Shown here: one piece after another, positions 9,832-17,320 of the stretch
Layout of the letters: each line of letters opens with the position of its first letter
How positions within the stretch are numbered: position 1 is the stretch's first letter
DNA from: Variovorax davisae
Lineage (GTDB): Bacteria > Pseudomonadota > Gammaproteobacteria > Burkholderiales > Burkholderiaceae_C
Length of the DNA stretch: 64,000 bases
Direction: 5' to 3'
NCBI RefSeq assembly: GCF_030316845.1
Contig: NZ_JASZYS010000001.1
Location: 248,001-312,000, forward strand
Notes under the pieces: model-generated
The model's input: only the letters and a program-made list of their open reading frames with translations
Databases searched by the model: none
What the model was told of the DNA's origin: nothing
Made by a program: the position numbers and the translations under genes

Positions 9832-10494
9832 TCACCTGCCGAAGAAGTACTTGGGGCCGGCCCAGTTGAGCAGGCGGCGGGCGGCGACCGACAACGCGAG
9901 GTAGATCACGGTGGCGATGATGAAGGCCTCGAAGGCGCGGAAGTTGCGGCTCTGGATCAGGTTGGCCGCGTAGCTCAGCTCCTCGGTCGAGATCTGGCTG
10001 CACACCGCCGAGCCCAGCATCACGATGATGATCTGGCTCACCATCGCCGGCCAGACCTTCTTCATCGCCGGCGGCAGCACCACGCGCAGGAACACCTGCA
10101 GCTTGTTGAGCGCCAGGCTCACGGCGGCCTCGATCTGGCCGCGCGGCGTGGCTTCGATGCCGGCGCGGATGATCTCCGTTGCATAGGCGCCGAGGTTCAG
10201 CACCATCGCGATCACCGACGCCACTTCGGGCGACAGCTTGAAGCCGGCGGCGGGCAGGCCGAAGAAGATGAAGAACAGCTGCACGATGAACGGCGTGTTG
10301 CGGATCAGCTCGACGTAGCTGCCGACCACCCAGCGCAGCCACGTCGGGCCGCTGGCGCGCGACCAGGCGCAGGCGACGCCGACCCCCATGCCGATCACGG
10401 TCGCGATGGCCGTGAGCCCCAGCGTCCAGACCACGCCCCGCACGAGCAGGGGCCATTGGCCGAGGACGGCGCCGAAGTCGAAGTCGATGCCCAT
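9832..10494 (-). CDS. polar amino acid ABC transporter permease
   Basis: A 220-residue homologue of the adjoining permease. It starts MGIDFDFGAVLGQWPLLVRG and shows FIVQLFFIFFGLPA and the EAA-loop EAAVSLALNKLQVFLRVVLPPA. Five membrane helices are predicted from hydropathy. Together with the downstream permease it should make a heterodimeric channel for the substrate delivered by the binding protein encoded just upstream. Confidence 0.93.
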   Translation of the reverse strand: MGIDFDFGAVLGQWPLLVRGVVWTLGLTAIATVIGMGVGVACAWSRASGPTWLRWVVGSYVELIRNTPFIVQLFFIFFGLPAAGFKLSPEVASVIAMVLNLGAYATEIIRAGIEATPRGQIEAAVSLALNKLQVFLRVVLPPAMKKVWPAMVSQIIIVMLGSAVCSQISTEELSYAANLIQSRNFRAFEAFIIATVIYLALSVAARRLLNWAGPKYFFGR

Positions 10495-10507
10495 GGCGGG
10501 TGGCCGA

Positions 10508-11299
10508 TCAGACCGGCAGGTCGCCGGCGGCGCGGCCGAGCCACTTCTTCGCCATGGCGTCGAGGGTGCCGTCCTTCTTGGCGTTGGCGATGATCTCGTT
10601 GACCTTGGCCTTCAGCGGCTCCTCGCCCTTGGCGATGCCGATGAAGCAGGGGCTGTCCTTGAGCAGCAGCTTGTACTCGGCGCCGAGCTGCGGGTTCTTC
10701 TGCATCATGTCGCCGGCGACCGCGGCGCTGGTGGCCAGGGTCTGGGTCTGGCCGGCCACGAAGGCGGCGATGGTGGCGTTGTTGTCCTCGAAGCGCTTGT
10801 ATGCGAGGCTGGCCGGCGCGACCTTGGCGAGCTCCTGGTCTTCCATCGCGCCGCGGGTCACGGCGACGGTCTTGCCGCCCATGTCGGCGAAGCTCTTGAT
10901 GTTGAGGTTCTTGCCGGCGTAGACCGCCTGGAAGAAGGGCGCGTAGGCCGACGAGAAGTCGATCACCTTTTCGCGCTCGGCATTCTTGCCCAGCGTGGAG
11001 ATCACCAGGTCGGCCTTGCGCGTCTGCAGGTAGGGGATGCGGTTGGCGCTGGTCACGGGCACCAGTTCGACCTTGACGCCCAGCTTGCCCGCGATCAGCT
11101 GCGCCATCTCGACGTCCAGGCCCTGCGGCGTCATGGTCTTGTCGACCGAGCCGTAGGGCGGGTAGTCGGTCGGCACGGCGATCTTGATGAGCTTGGCCTT
11201 TATCACGTTGTCGAGTGCGCTCTGGGCCTGCGCGAGGCCGGTGGCGAACAAGGTGACGGCGGCGAGTGCGAGCGCGAAGCTGCGCTTGGATGGCTTCAT
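10508..11299 (-). CDS. amino acid ABC transporter substrate-binding protein
   Basis: A 263-residue family 3 periplasmic binding protein with a Sec signal peptide ending near GLAQAQS. The mature part contains VPTDYPPYGSVD, GLDVEMAQLIAGKLGVKVELVPV and DLVISTLGKNAEREKVIDFS, typical of lysine/arginine/glutamine-type binding proteins. The ligand cannot be fixed by eye. Its ATG overlaps the stop of gntR (ATGA), with a TAGGAG ribosome site inside the end of gntR, so expression is tied to that regulator. Confidence 0.93.
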   Translation of the reverse strand: MKPSKRSFALALAAVTLFATGLAQAQSALDNVIKAKLIKIAVPTDYPPYGSVDKTMTPQGLDVEMAQLIAGKLGVKVELVPVTSANRIPYLQTRKADLVISTLGKNAEREKVIDFSSAYAPFFQAVYAGKNLNIKSFADMGGKTVAVTRGAMEDQELAKVAPASLAYKRFEDNNATIAAFVAGQTQTLATSAAVAGDMMQKNPQLGAEYKLLLKDSPCFIGIAKGEEPLKAKVNEIIANAKKDGTLDAMAKKWLGRAAGDLPV

Positions 11300-12093
11300 G
11301 ACAGGGCTCCTAGGTAGGTCGATGAATCGTCGGGTGAAGGTTCGGCTGCGGCCGCCTTGCGTCCCCGCCTGGCGGGGGTGGTACGCAAGAGCTGTGCCTC
11401 GCCGCGGGCGTCGGCAGCGGTGCCCTGCATCGGTGCCAGCGCGTCGCGCAGCTGGGCCAGCGGGTCGGTCGGTGTCGGCACGCGCAGGGCGGACTGCACG
11501 CTGCCGATGTGTTCGCTCATCAGCGCCTCGGCGGCGGCGCTGTCGCCGCGCTCGAGCGCAGCGACGATGCGCACATGGTCATCGCAGGACTGCGCGGCGT
11601 CGTGCGAGGACTGGTAGCGCATCGCGATCAGCGTGGTGCGGGCCGTGAAGTCGCGCAGCGTGTCGGCCAGCAGCGAGTTGCCCAGGCATTCGGCCAGGCA
11701 GACGTGGAAGTCGCCCAGCAGGTAGCTGCGCTGGCCGATGTCGCTGTCCTTCAGGGCCGCCTTCTCGCGCTTGAGATGCGCCTTGAGCGCGCGCAGCGCG
11801 TCGCGGTCGATGGCGCCGGCGCTGCGGATCAGGCCGGACTCGATCACGCGCCGCGCCTCGAAGGCCTCGCGCGCCTCGTCCTGCGACGGTTCGATCACGA
11901 ACCAGCCGCGGCGCGCGCTCACGGTCACGATGCCGCGTGCCGCCAGCCGGGTCAGCGCCTCGCGCACGATGGTGCGGCTGCAGTCGAACAGCATCGCGAG
12001 CTGCTGCTCGCCGAGGCGGGCGCCGGGTGCGAGCTTCTGCGCCATCACCGCTTCGATGATGCGTGCACTGATGTCGGGAGCGCTGATGGACAT
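11296..12093 (-). CDS. GntR family (FCD subfamily) regulator of the adjoining ABC operon
   Basis: A 265-residue regulator. The GntR winged helix is at the start (GARLGEQQLAMLFDCSRTIVREALTRLAARGIV) and an all-helical FCD ligand domain follows (residues about 80-210, with EARRVIESGLIRSAG, FHVCLAECLGN and a metal-site-like histidine in DDHVRIVAALERGD). A basic, disordered-looking tail (TPARRGRKAAAAE) is additional. It is the first gene of the ABC operon and overlaps the binding-protein start, so it probably senses the transported compound and represses its own operon. Confidence 0.92.
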   Translation of the reverse strand: MSISAPDISARIIEAVMAQKLAPGARLGEQQLAMLFDCSRTIVREALTRLAARGIVTVSARRGWFVIEPSQDEAREAFEARRVIESGLIRSAGAIDRDALRALKAHLKREKAALKDSDIGQRSYLLGDFHVCLAECLGNSLLADTLRDFTARTTLIAMRYQSSHDAAQSCDDHVRIVAALERGDSAAAEALMSEHIGSVQSALRVPTPTDPLAQLRDALAPMQGTAADARGEAQLLRTTPARRGRKAAAAEPSPDDSSTYLGALS

Positions 12094-12121
12094 GCCTGCC
12101 CATCAGCAGCTTTCATGCCTG

Positions 12122-12133
12122 CTTGTATGCAAG
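12122..12133. promoter_or_regulatory. candidate FCD-GntR operator palindrome
   Basis: CTTGTATGCAAG is a short inverted repeat 29 bases ahead of the gntR start. It is close to the TTGTATACAA-like sites used by several FCD regulators. Autoregulation of the gntR-ABC operon is inferred. Confidence 0.4.
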
Positions 12134-12157
12134 AAGCTGGTGCATGCGCGGGGGACG

Positions 12158-12183
12158 AAAAAAAGGCCCGCACGAGGCGGGCC
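12158..12183 (-). terminator. Rho-independent terminator
   Basis: On the minus strand a perfect 7-bp stem GGCCCGC/GCGGGCC with a 5-base loop is followed by seven T. It ends transcription coming from 12.3-12.6 kb, either the small gene at 12290-12613 or the candidate RNA between, and insulates the gntR operon. Confidence 0.85.
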
Positions 12184-12289
12184 TAACCTTGATTGCACTT
12201 GCAGCAATGACTAACACCCCGATTTTCGCGCTGTTGGGCGCTTTTGGGTGTGAAAAATTCGACAGTCGCTGACTGTTACCTGACCCTCA
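12158..12289 (-). ncRNA. candidate structured small RNA or structured 3' UTR
   Basis: The 130-base gap between the small hypothetical gene and gntR is unusually structured. Reading leftward: a perfect hairpin ACAGTC-AGC-GACTGT (12276-12262), a larger stem ACACCC/GGGTGT (12251-12214) with an internal GCGC pairing, a third stem ATTGC/GCAAT (12208-12192), then the strong terminator. Base composition is also visibly lower in GC than the neighbours. I do not recognise an RNA family. It could be an independent sRNA or one processed from the 3' end of the upstream gene. Confidence 0.4.
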
Positions 12290-12613
12290 CTACAAGCCCA
12301 TGAACTCCGAAATGCGCCGGACGACGGATTTCGGGGGCGGGGCGGCGAACAGCGTTTCCACCGGCGGTGGCGCGCGCCGGGCGGCCAGGGTTTCCAGCGC
12401 CTGGGCGACCAGGATCGACGACCCGTCGGCCCGCCGCCGCCACGCCCGGGCCACCTGGGCCAGCTCGGCCGGGGTCAGCGGCTGGGGCGGACTGTCCGCG
12501 GCGCGCGGCCGATCCGGCTTCTCGGGCGCCAGCCGGGGGCGCCGGCCGCCGAACAGGCCGTCGGGTGCGGGGTCGGGGCGGCGAGAAAAGCAAAGATGAT
12601 CCATGTAAGGCAT
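12290..12613 (-). CDS. small hypothetical protein
   Basis: An unrecognised 107-residue protein (MPYMDHLCFSRRPD...), or 104 residues from the ATG at 12604. The first 40 residues are proline/arginine-rich and probably disordered. The middle (LTPAELAQVARAWRRRADGS, then LVAQALETLAARR) looks like a helix pair. There is no signal peptide or membrane segment. The ribosome site is poor. Its end is followed directly by the structured RNA region and terminator. Support as a real gene is moderate and rests on the helical middle and the isolated position. Confidence 0.5.
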   Translation of the reverse strand: MPYMDHLCFSRRPDPAPDGLFGGRRPRLAPEKPDRPRAADSPPQPLTPAELAQVARAWRRRADGSSILVAQALETLAARRAPPPVETLFAAPPPKSVVRRISEFMGL

Positions 12614-12683
12614 TGTGACTACATGACTGGGGCGTTTGAAGCGTCCGAAAGTTGTAGGCAGCCGCCTCCGCCCCGGCCCGGCG

Positions 12684-13649
12684 TCAATCCATCTTCGCGC
12701 CCGACGCCTTCACCGCCTTGTCCCAGCGCGGGGTTTCCGCGGCCAGGAACCTGGCGAAGTCCTCGCTGCCCAGGAAGGCCGGATCGGCGCCCTGGCTTAC
12801 CATGCGCTCGCGCACCTCGGGGCTGGTCAGCACCTGCCTGAAGGCGTCGCTGAGCCGGGCGACGACGTCCTTGGGCGTGCCCGCGGGCGCCAGGAAGCCA
12901 TAGAAGCCGACCACCTCGAAGCCCTTGATGCCGGCCTCGATCACGGTCGGCACCTCGGGCAGGGCCGGATTGCGGGCGGCGCTGGTGACGGCCAGCGCGC
13001 GCACCTTGCCCTGTCTGTGGTAGTTGGCCGCCTGCGGGATCGACTCGGCCATGAACTGCACCTGCCCGCCCATCAGGTCGGTGAAGGCGGGCGCACTGCC
13101 GCGGTAGGGGATATGGACCATGAAGATGCCGGTCGCGCTCTTGAACATCTCGGGCACCAGGTGGCTGATGCCGCCGTTGCCGGCCGAGCCGTAGTTGAGC
13201 TGGCCGGGCCGGGCGCGGGCGTAGTCGACGAACTGGCGCAGGTTCTGGACCGGCAGCTTGGGCGTCACCAGCAGCGCGAGCGGCTGCATCGCGGTGCGCG
13301 CGATCGGCGTGAAGTCGCGCAGCGTGTCGTACGGCAGCTTGGCGTAGAGGGCGCCGTTGATCACCGCGACGCCGGTGTTGGCGAGCATCAGGGTGTAGCC
13401 GTCGGGCGCGCTCTTGGCGACCGCCTCGGCGCCGACCGAGCCGCCGGCGCCGGGCTTGTAGTCGACGATCAGGGGTTGGCCCAGCACGGCTTGCAGCTTG
13501 TCGGTGAGCAGGCGAGCGTGCTGGTCGAGCGGGCCGCCGGCCGGGAAGCCGATGACGATCTTGATCGGCTTGTCGGGGAAGGCGGCCAGGGCGGCCGTCG
13601 AAACCGTCAGCCACAGCAGTGCGGCGATGCCTTTGCGGGCCATGTTCAT
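12684..13649 (-). CDS. Bug-type (tripartite tricarboxylate transporter) substrate-binding protein
   Basis: A 321-residue periplasmic binding protein with a signal peptide ending around STAALAA. Bug-family marks are FPDKPIKIVIGFPAGGPLDQHARLL, VDYKPGAGGSVGAEAVAKSAPDGYTL and the late block SAARNPALPEVPTVIEAGIKGF. Bug proteins capture carboxylates and related organics, classically with TctA/TctB membrane subunits. No such subunits are nearby, as is common for the many orphan Bug genes of the Comamonadaceae and Alcaligenaceae. The ligand is unknown. Confidence 0.92.
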   Translation of the reverse strand: MNMARKGIAALLWLTVSTAALAAFPDKPIKIVIGFPAGGPLDQHARLLTDKLQAVLGQPLIVDYKPGAGGSVGAEAVAKSAPDGYTLMLANTGVAVINGALYAKLPYDTLRDFTPIARTAMQPLALLVTPKLPVQNLRQFVDYARARPGQLNYGSAGNGGISHLVPEMFKSATGIFMVHIPYRGSAPAFTDLMGGQVQFMAESIPQAANYHRQGKVRALAVTSAARNPALPEVPTVIEAGIKGFEVVGFYGFLAPAGTPKDVVARLSDAFRQVLTSPEVRERMVSQGADPAFLGSEDFARFLAAETPRWDKAVKASGAKMD

Positions 13650-13705
13650 GCGTGTCTCCTCGTTGTGAGGCGATCATAAACAGCGGCCCGCAGCGGGCGT
13701 CGACC

Positions 13706-14146
13706 TCAGGACTTGAGCGTCGCCTTCAGGGTGATCTCCGGCACGCTGGCCAGCGCCTTCGACAACGGGCAGCCGGCCTTGGCGCCGGCCGCCAGTTCCT
13801 GGAACTTGGCCTCGTCGATGCCCGGCACCACGGCTTCGAGTTCGAGCTGGATGCGATCGATCTTGAAGCCCGGACCGTCCTTGGCCAGCCGCACCGCCGC
13901 CTTGGTGTCGATCGAGGTGGCCGTGAGCCCGGCGCCCTCGAGCGCGAAGGCGAAGGCCATCGTCAGGCAGCCGGCGTGCGCCGCGCCCAGGATCTCTTCG
14001 GGGTTGGTGCCGCGCTTGTCGTCCTCGAAGCGGCTGGCGAAGCCGTAGGGGTAGTCCTTGAGCGCACCGGTCTCGGTGCTGATCAGGCCTTTGCCGGTCT
14101 TGCCGGCGCCTTCCCAGTGAACGCTCGCGTGCTTGTCTGCAGCCAT
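13706..14146 (-). CDS. OsmC/Ohr family peroxidase-like protein
   Basis: A 146-residue protein starting MAADKHASVHWEGAG after GAGGAG. OsmC proteins reduce organic hydroperoxides through two cysteines; both are present, in AAHAGCLTMAFA and AGAKAGCPLSKAL. Early glutamate/arginine-containing segments (GYGFASRFEDDKRGTNPEE-like) and GFKIDRIQLELEAVVPGI fit the OsmC rather than the shorter Ohr branch. It is a single gene, divergent from the acyl-CoA ligase. Confidence 0.92.
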   Translation of the reverse strand: MAADKHASVHWEGAGKTGKGLISTETGALKDYPYGFASRFEDDKRGTNPEEILGAAHAGCLTMAFAFALEGAGLTATSIDTKAAVRLAKDGPGFKIDRIQLELEAVVPGIDEAKFQELAAGAKAGCPLSKALASVPEITLKATLKS

Positions 14147-14337
14147 GGAAACTCCTCGTGGAATGGGTTGAGAGGCTGCTCTTTTACGGCAGATCGGGCG
14201 CCGCGTCTGTCGGTCGATGGAGGTAGCCACGATTTTCCCTGGCGGGCGAGGGAGTCGCCCAGGTGACGTCTGTCGGGGCTTCCCCGATGCGGCGGCGCGG
14301 CCGGGCATCGTAGGCTCTCACGCTCTCTGGAGACTGT

Positions 14338-16032
14338 ATGGATCGACCGCACTACAAGTTCTGGCCCCAGCGCCTGCCCCATTCGATCACCGTGCCCGCG
14401 ACCTCGCTCTGGCACAACCTGGCGGTCAACGCCGCGCGCTATCCGCGCAAGCCCGCGCTGGTCTTTTTCGGCAGCGAGATCAGCTATGCCGAGTTCGCGG
14501 CCCAGGCCGAGCGGCTGGCCGGCACCCTGCATGCGCTGGGCGTGCGGCGCGGCGACCGCGTCATTCTGGACATGCAGAACTGTCCGCAGCTGGTGATCGC
14601 GCATTTCGCGATCCTGCGGGCCAATGCGGTGGTGGTGCCGGTCAACCCGATGAACCGGGCCGAGGAGCTCAAGCACTACATCACCGACCCGGACGCCAAG
14701 TTCGCCATCACCACCGGCGACCTGGCACCCGAGCTGGCCAAGGCCAGCAATGCGCTCGACGCCAAGGACCGGCTGGCGCACATGATCGTCACCCAGTTCA
14801 CCGACACCTTCGACCCCGAAGTGACCGGCGACGAGGCCCCGGCACCGGCCTGGCGCGACTGGCTGCTGACGCAGCATCCGCTGCCGGCGCTCGAAGGCGG
14901 CGCCGTGATGCATTGGACCGAGGCGCTCGCCGCCGGCCATGCGCCGCCCGAGCACGTGGTGGGTGCCGACGACATGGCGCTGCTGCCCTACACCAGCGGC
15001 ACCACCGGCCTGCCCAAGGGCTGCGTCCACCACCATTCGAGCCTGATGCACAACGCCTGCGCCGGCCAGATCTGGGGCCTGGGATCGCCCGAGATGGTGG
15101 TGCTGGCCGTGGTGCCGATGTTCCACATCACCGGCGTGGTCAGCATGATGCACACGACGGTGCTGATCGGCGGCACGCTGGTCATCATGCCGCGTTGGGA
15201 CCGCGACGTCGCCGGCCGCCTGATCTCGCGCCGCAAGGTCACGAGCTGGACCAACATCCCGACCATGGTCATCGACCTGATGGCCAGCCCGAATTTCGCC
15301 AGCTACGACCTGAGCAGCATGGTCTACATCGGCGGCGGCGGCGCCGCCATGCCGCAGGCCGTGGCCCAGCGCCTGTTCGAGCAGTTCGGCCTCAAGTACC
15401 AGGAAGGCTACGGCCTCACCGAGACCGCCGCGCCCTCGCATGCCAACCCGTTCGAGAACCCGAAGCAGCAGTGCCTGGGCATCCCCTACATGGGCACCGA
15501 CGCGCGGGTCGTCGACCCCGACACCCTGGTCGAGATGCCGGTCGGCGAATCGGGCGAGATCATCATGCGCGGCCCGGGCGTGTTCGAGGGCTACTGGAAG
15601 CGGCCCGACGCCACGGCCGCGGCCTTCATCGAGTTCGAGGGCCAGCGCTTCTTCCGCTCGGGCGACATGGGGCGCATGGACGAGGACGGCTACTTCTTCA
15701 TCACCGACCGCCTCAAGCGAATGATCAACGCCAGCGGCTTCAAGGTCTGGCCGGCCGAAGTCGAGCTGCTGATGTTCCGCCACCCGGCCATCCAGGAAGC
15801 CTGCGTGATCGGCACCAAGGATGCCTACCGCGGCGAGTCGGTCAAGGCGGTGGTGGTGCTGCGCCCGACCCACAAGGACACGACCGAGCAGCAGATCATC
15901 GACTGGTGCCGCGAGAACATGGCGGTGTACAAGATCCCGCGCGCGGTGCAGTTCGTCGACGCGCTGCCCAAGAGCGGCAGCGGCAAGGTGATGTGGCGGC
16001 TGCTGCAGGAAGCCGAGAGCGGCAGCGCCTGA
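14338..16032 (+). CDS. AMP-forming long-chain fatty acid/acyl-CoA ligase
   Basis: A 564-residue adenylate-forming enzyme that activates a carboxylic acid to the acyl-AMP and then the CoA thioester. Motifs: P-loop-like YTSGTTGLPKGCVHHHS, the aromatic-turn motif YGLTETAAP, SGDMGRMDEDGYFFITDRLKR and the C-terminal catalytic lysine in PKSGSGKVMWRLL. There is no signal peptide. A CTGGAG ribosome site precedes the ATG. It stands alone. Substrate chain length is not readable; the closest common naming is long-chain-fatty-acid-CoA ligase. Confidence 0.92.
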   Translation: MDRPHYKFWPQRLPHSITVPATSLWHNLAVNAARYPRKPALVFFGSEISYAEFAAQAERLAGTLHALGVRRGDRVILDMQNCPQLVIAHFAILRANAVVVPVNPMNRAEELKHYITDPDAKFAITTGDLAPELAKASNALDAKDRLAHMIVTQFTDTFDPEVTGDEAPAPAWRDWLLTQHPLPALEGGAVMHWTEALAAGHAPPEHVVGADDMALLPYTSGTTGLPKGCVHHHSSLMHNACAGQIWGLGSPEMVVLAVVPMFHITGVVSMMHTTVLIGGTLVIMPRWDRDVAGRLISRRKVTSWTNIPTMVIDLMASPNFASYDLSSMVYIGGGGAAMPQAVAQRLFEQFGLKYQEGYGLTETAAPSHANPFENPKQQCLGIPYMGTDARVVDPDTLVEMPVGESGEIIMRGPGVFEGYWKRPDATAAAFIEFEGQRFFRSGDMGRMDEDGYFFITDRLKRMINASGFKVWPAEVELLMFRHPAIQEACVIGTKDAYRGESVKAVVVLRPTHKDTTEQQIIDWCRENMAVYKIPRAVQFVDALPKSGSGKVMWRLLQEAESGSA

Positions 16033-16089
16033 GCCCGGCGCTGCCTGCCGCCGCGGGCCGGGGCGCGCAGCGCCGCCGGCCCATGCGCC

Positions 16090-16430
16090 TCAGGACTTGC
16101 CGCCGAAGTCCAGCGCGGCCGTCAGGTCGCCCATCGGATGGGCGCCGTTCTTCACCAGCGCCGCATCGCGCTCGAGCAGGCCCGGCAGCGGCGGCAGCGA
16201 CCAGCGGTGGGTGATGAAGCGCAGGGTCGAGGCGGTGTCGTACGGGGTCTTGTCGACGTAGCCCTTCTTCGAGAAGGGCGAGACGATCAGCGCCGGGATG
16301 CGCGTCCCCGGGCCCCAGCGATCGCCCTTGGGCACCGCGGCGTGGTCGTAGAAGCCGCCGTTCTCGTCGTAGGTGACGACGACCAGCATGTGGCCCCATT
16401 GCGGGCTGGCCTTGAGCCTGGCGACCGCGC
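16090..16430 (-). pseudogene. C-terminal remnant of a phosphoesterase-family (acid phosphatase/phospholipase C) gene
   Basis: Reading leftward, the frame gives VARLKASPQWGHMLVVV, then TYDENGGFYDHAAVPKGD, RWGPGTRIPALIVSPFSKKG and a complete C-terminus, about 110 residues. This is the last quarter of the phosphoesterase family (the metal-site block with DENGG...H is retained). The N-terminal some 400 residues, including the signal peptide and first metal ligands, are missing. Just upstream the frame turns into unrelated sequence that reads as a peroxidase on the other strand. It cannot encode an active enzyme. Confidence 0.85.
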
Positions 16431-16940
16431 CACCGCGGGCTGGCGGCCAATGCCGATCCGGTCTTCCACGACCTCGGCCTGTGCGGGCCGATCCGCACCG
16501 ACCTGCAGGACCACCCCGAATATTGCGGCCTGTTCCGCACGCCGAGCCTGCGCAACGTCGCGGTGCGCCAGGCGTTCTTCCACAACGGCGTGTTCCATTC
16601 GCTCGAAGAGGCGGTGCGCTTCTATGCGCAGCGCGACAGCGCCCCGGGGCGCTGGTACGCGCGCGACGCCAGGGGCCGGACGGTGCTGTTCGACGACCTG
16701 CCCGCGCGCTACCGCGGGAACATCAACGCCGAGCCGCCCTTCGGCCAGCATCGCGGCGACCGGCCGGCCTTGAGCGAAGCGGAGATCCGCGACGTGGTCG
16801 CGTTCCTGAAGACGCTGACGGACGCCGATCAGCTGCCGCCGTCGAACTCGACTTCGGCCTCGATCTCGACCGGGATGTCGAAGGGCAGTTCGGCCAGCCC
16901 GACCGCGCTGCGGGCGTGGGCCCCGACCTCGGGGCCGTAG
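16431..16940 (+). pseudogene. C-terminal remnant of a di-haem cytochrome c peroxidase (MauG/CcpA type) gene
   Basis: The plus frame reads ANADPVFHDLGLCGPIR, FRTPSLRNVAVRQAFFHNG, HSLEEAVRFYAQRD and ALSEAEIRDVVAFLKTLTDAD, the conserved end of di-haem peroxidases. Both haem-binding CxxCH motifs and the signal peptide are absent, so some 300 N-terminal residues are lost. The frame runs past the normal family end into the 3' part of the RidA gene before a stop at 16940, so the original stop may be gone as well. It lies head to head with the phosphoesterase remnant, the two broken ends meeting at about 16426-16448. Confidence 0.85.
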
Positions 16941-17320
16941 AGGTCGAGGATCAGGTCCGAGAAGCCGTTGATCACGGCCGGCATGCGGTTGAAGCCGGCG
17001 GCGGCGTTGACCATGCCGAACACCCGCACCCAGGCGCTGACGCGGTCCAGGTCGCCGAGGGCGCGCTGCAGGCTGGCGAGGATGCCGAGCGCTGTCAGGC
17101 GCGCCGCTTCATAGCCCTGCTCGACGCTGAGTTCGCGCCCGACCTTGCCGAGGGGCAGGGCGAGTCCGCCGTCGCTCGCGGTCGGGCCGTGGCCAGAAAC
17201 GAGCGCCCGCCGGCCGACCAGCCGGACCCACGGAAAGGGCAGCACGACCCCGGGCGGCAGCCGGGCGGGCGGCGGCAGCGACAGGCCGAGCTCCTGCAGT
17301 TTCTGTTCGATGCGAGCCAT
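16829..17320 (-). CDS. RidA/YjgF family protein
   Basis: A 163-residue member of the RidA superfamily (about 30 residues longer than canonical RidA). It has LVGRRALVSGHGPTASDGG, the long helix LTALGILASLQRALGDLDRVSAWVRV-like and FNRMPAVINGFSDLILDLYG. The canonical C-terminal arginine region appears as GAHARSAVGLAELPFDIPVEIE. Canonical RidA removes reactive enamines; longer relatives have uncertain roles. Its ATG overlaps the NADH dehydrogenase stop by one base (TGATG), so the two form an operon. Confidence 0.88.
   Translation of the reverse strand: MARIEQKLQELGLSLPPPARLPPGVVLPFPWVRLVGRRALVSGHGPTASDGGLALPLGKVGRELSVEQGYEAARLTALGILASLQRALGDLDRVSAWVRVFGMVNAAAGFNRMPAVINGFSDLILDLYGPEVGAHARSAVGLAELPFDIPVEIEAEVEFDGGS

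Noticed and set aside
12158..12289. 6S RNA, tmRNA or RNase P RNA
   Set aside because: The segment is too short and lacks the conserved sequence blocks of those RNAs; only a generic structured-RNA call is justified.
16446..16940. A functional short cytochrome c gene
   Set aside because: No CxxCH motif, no signal peptide and no start; it is the end of a di-haem peroxidase.
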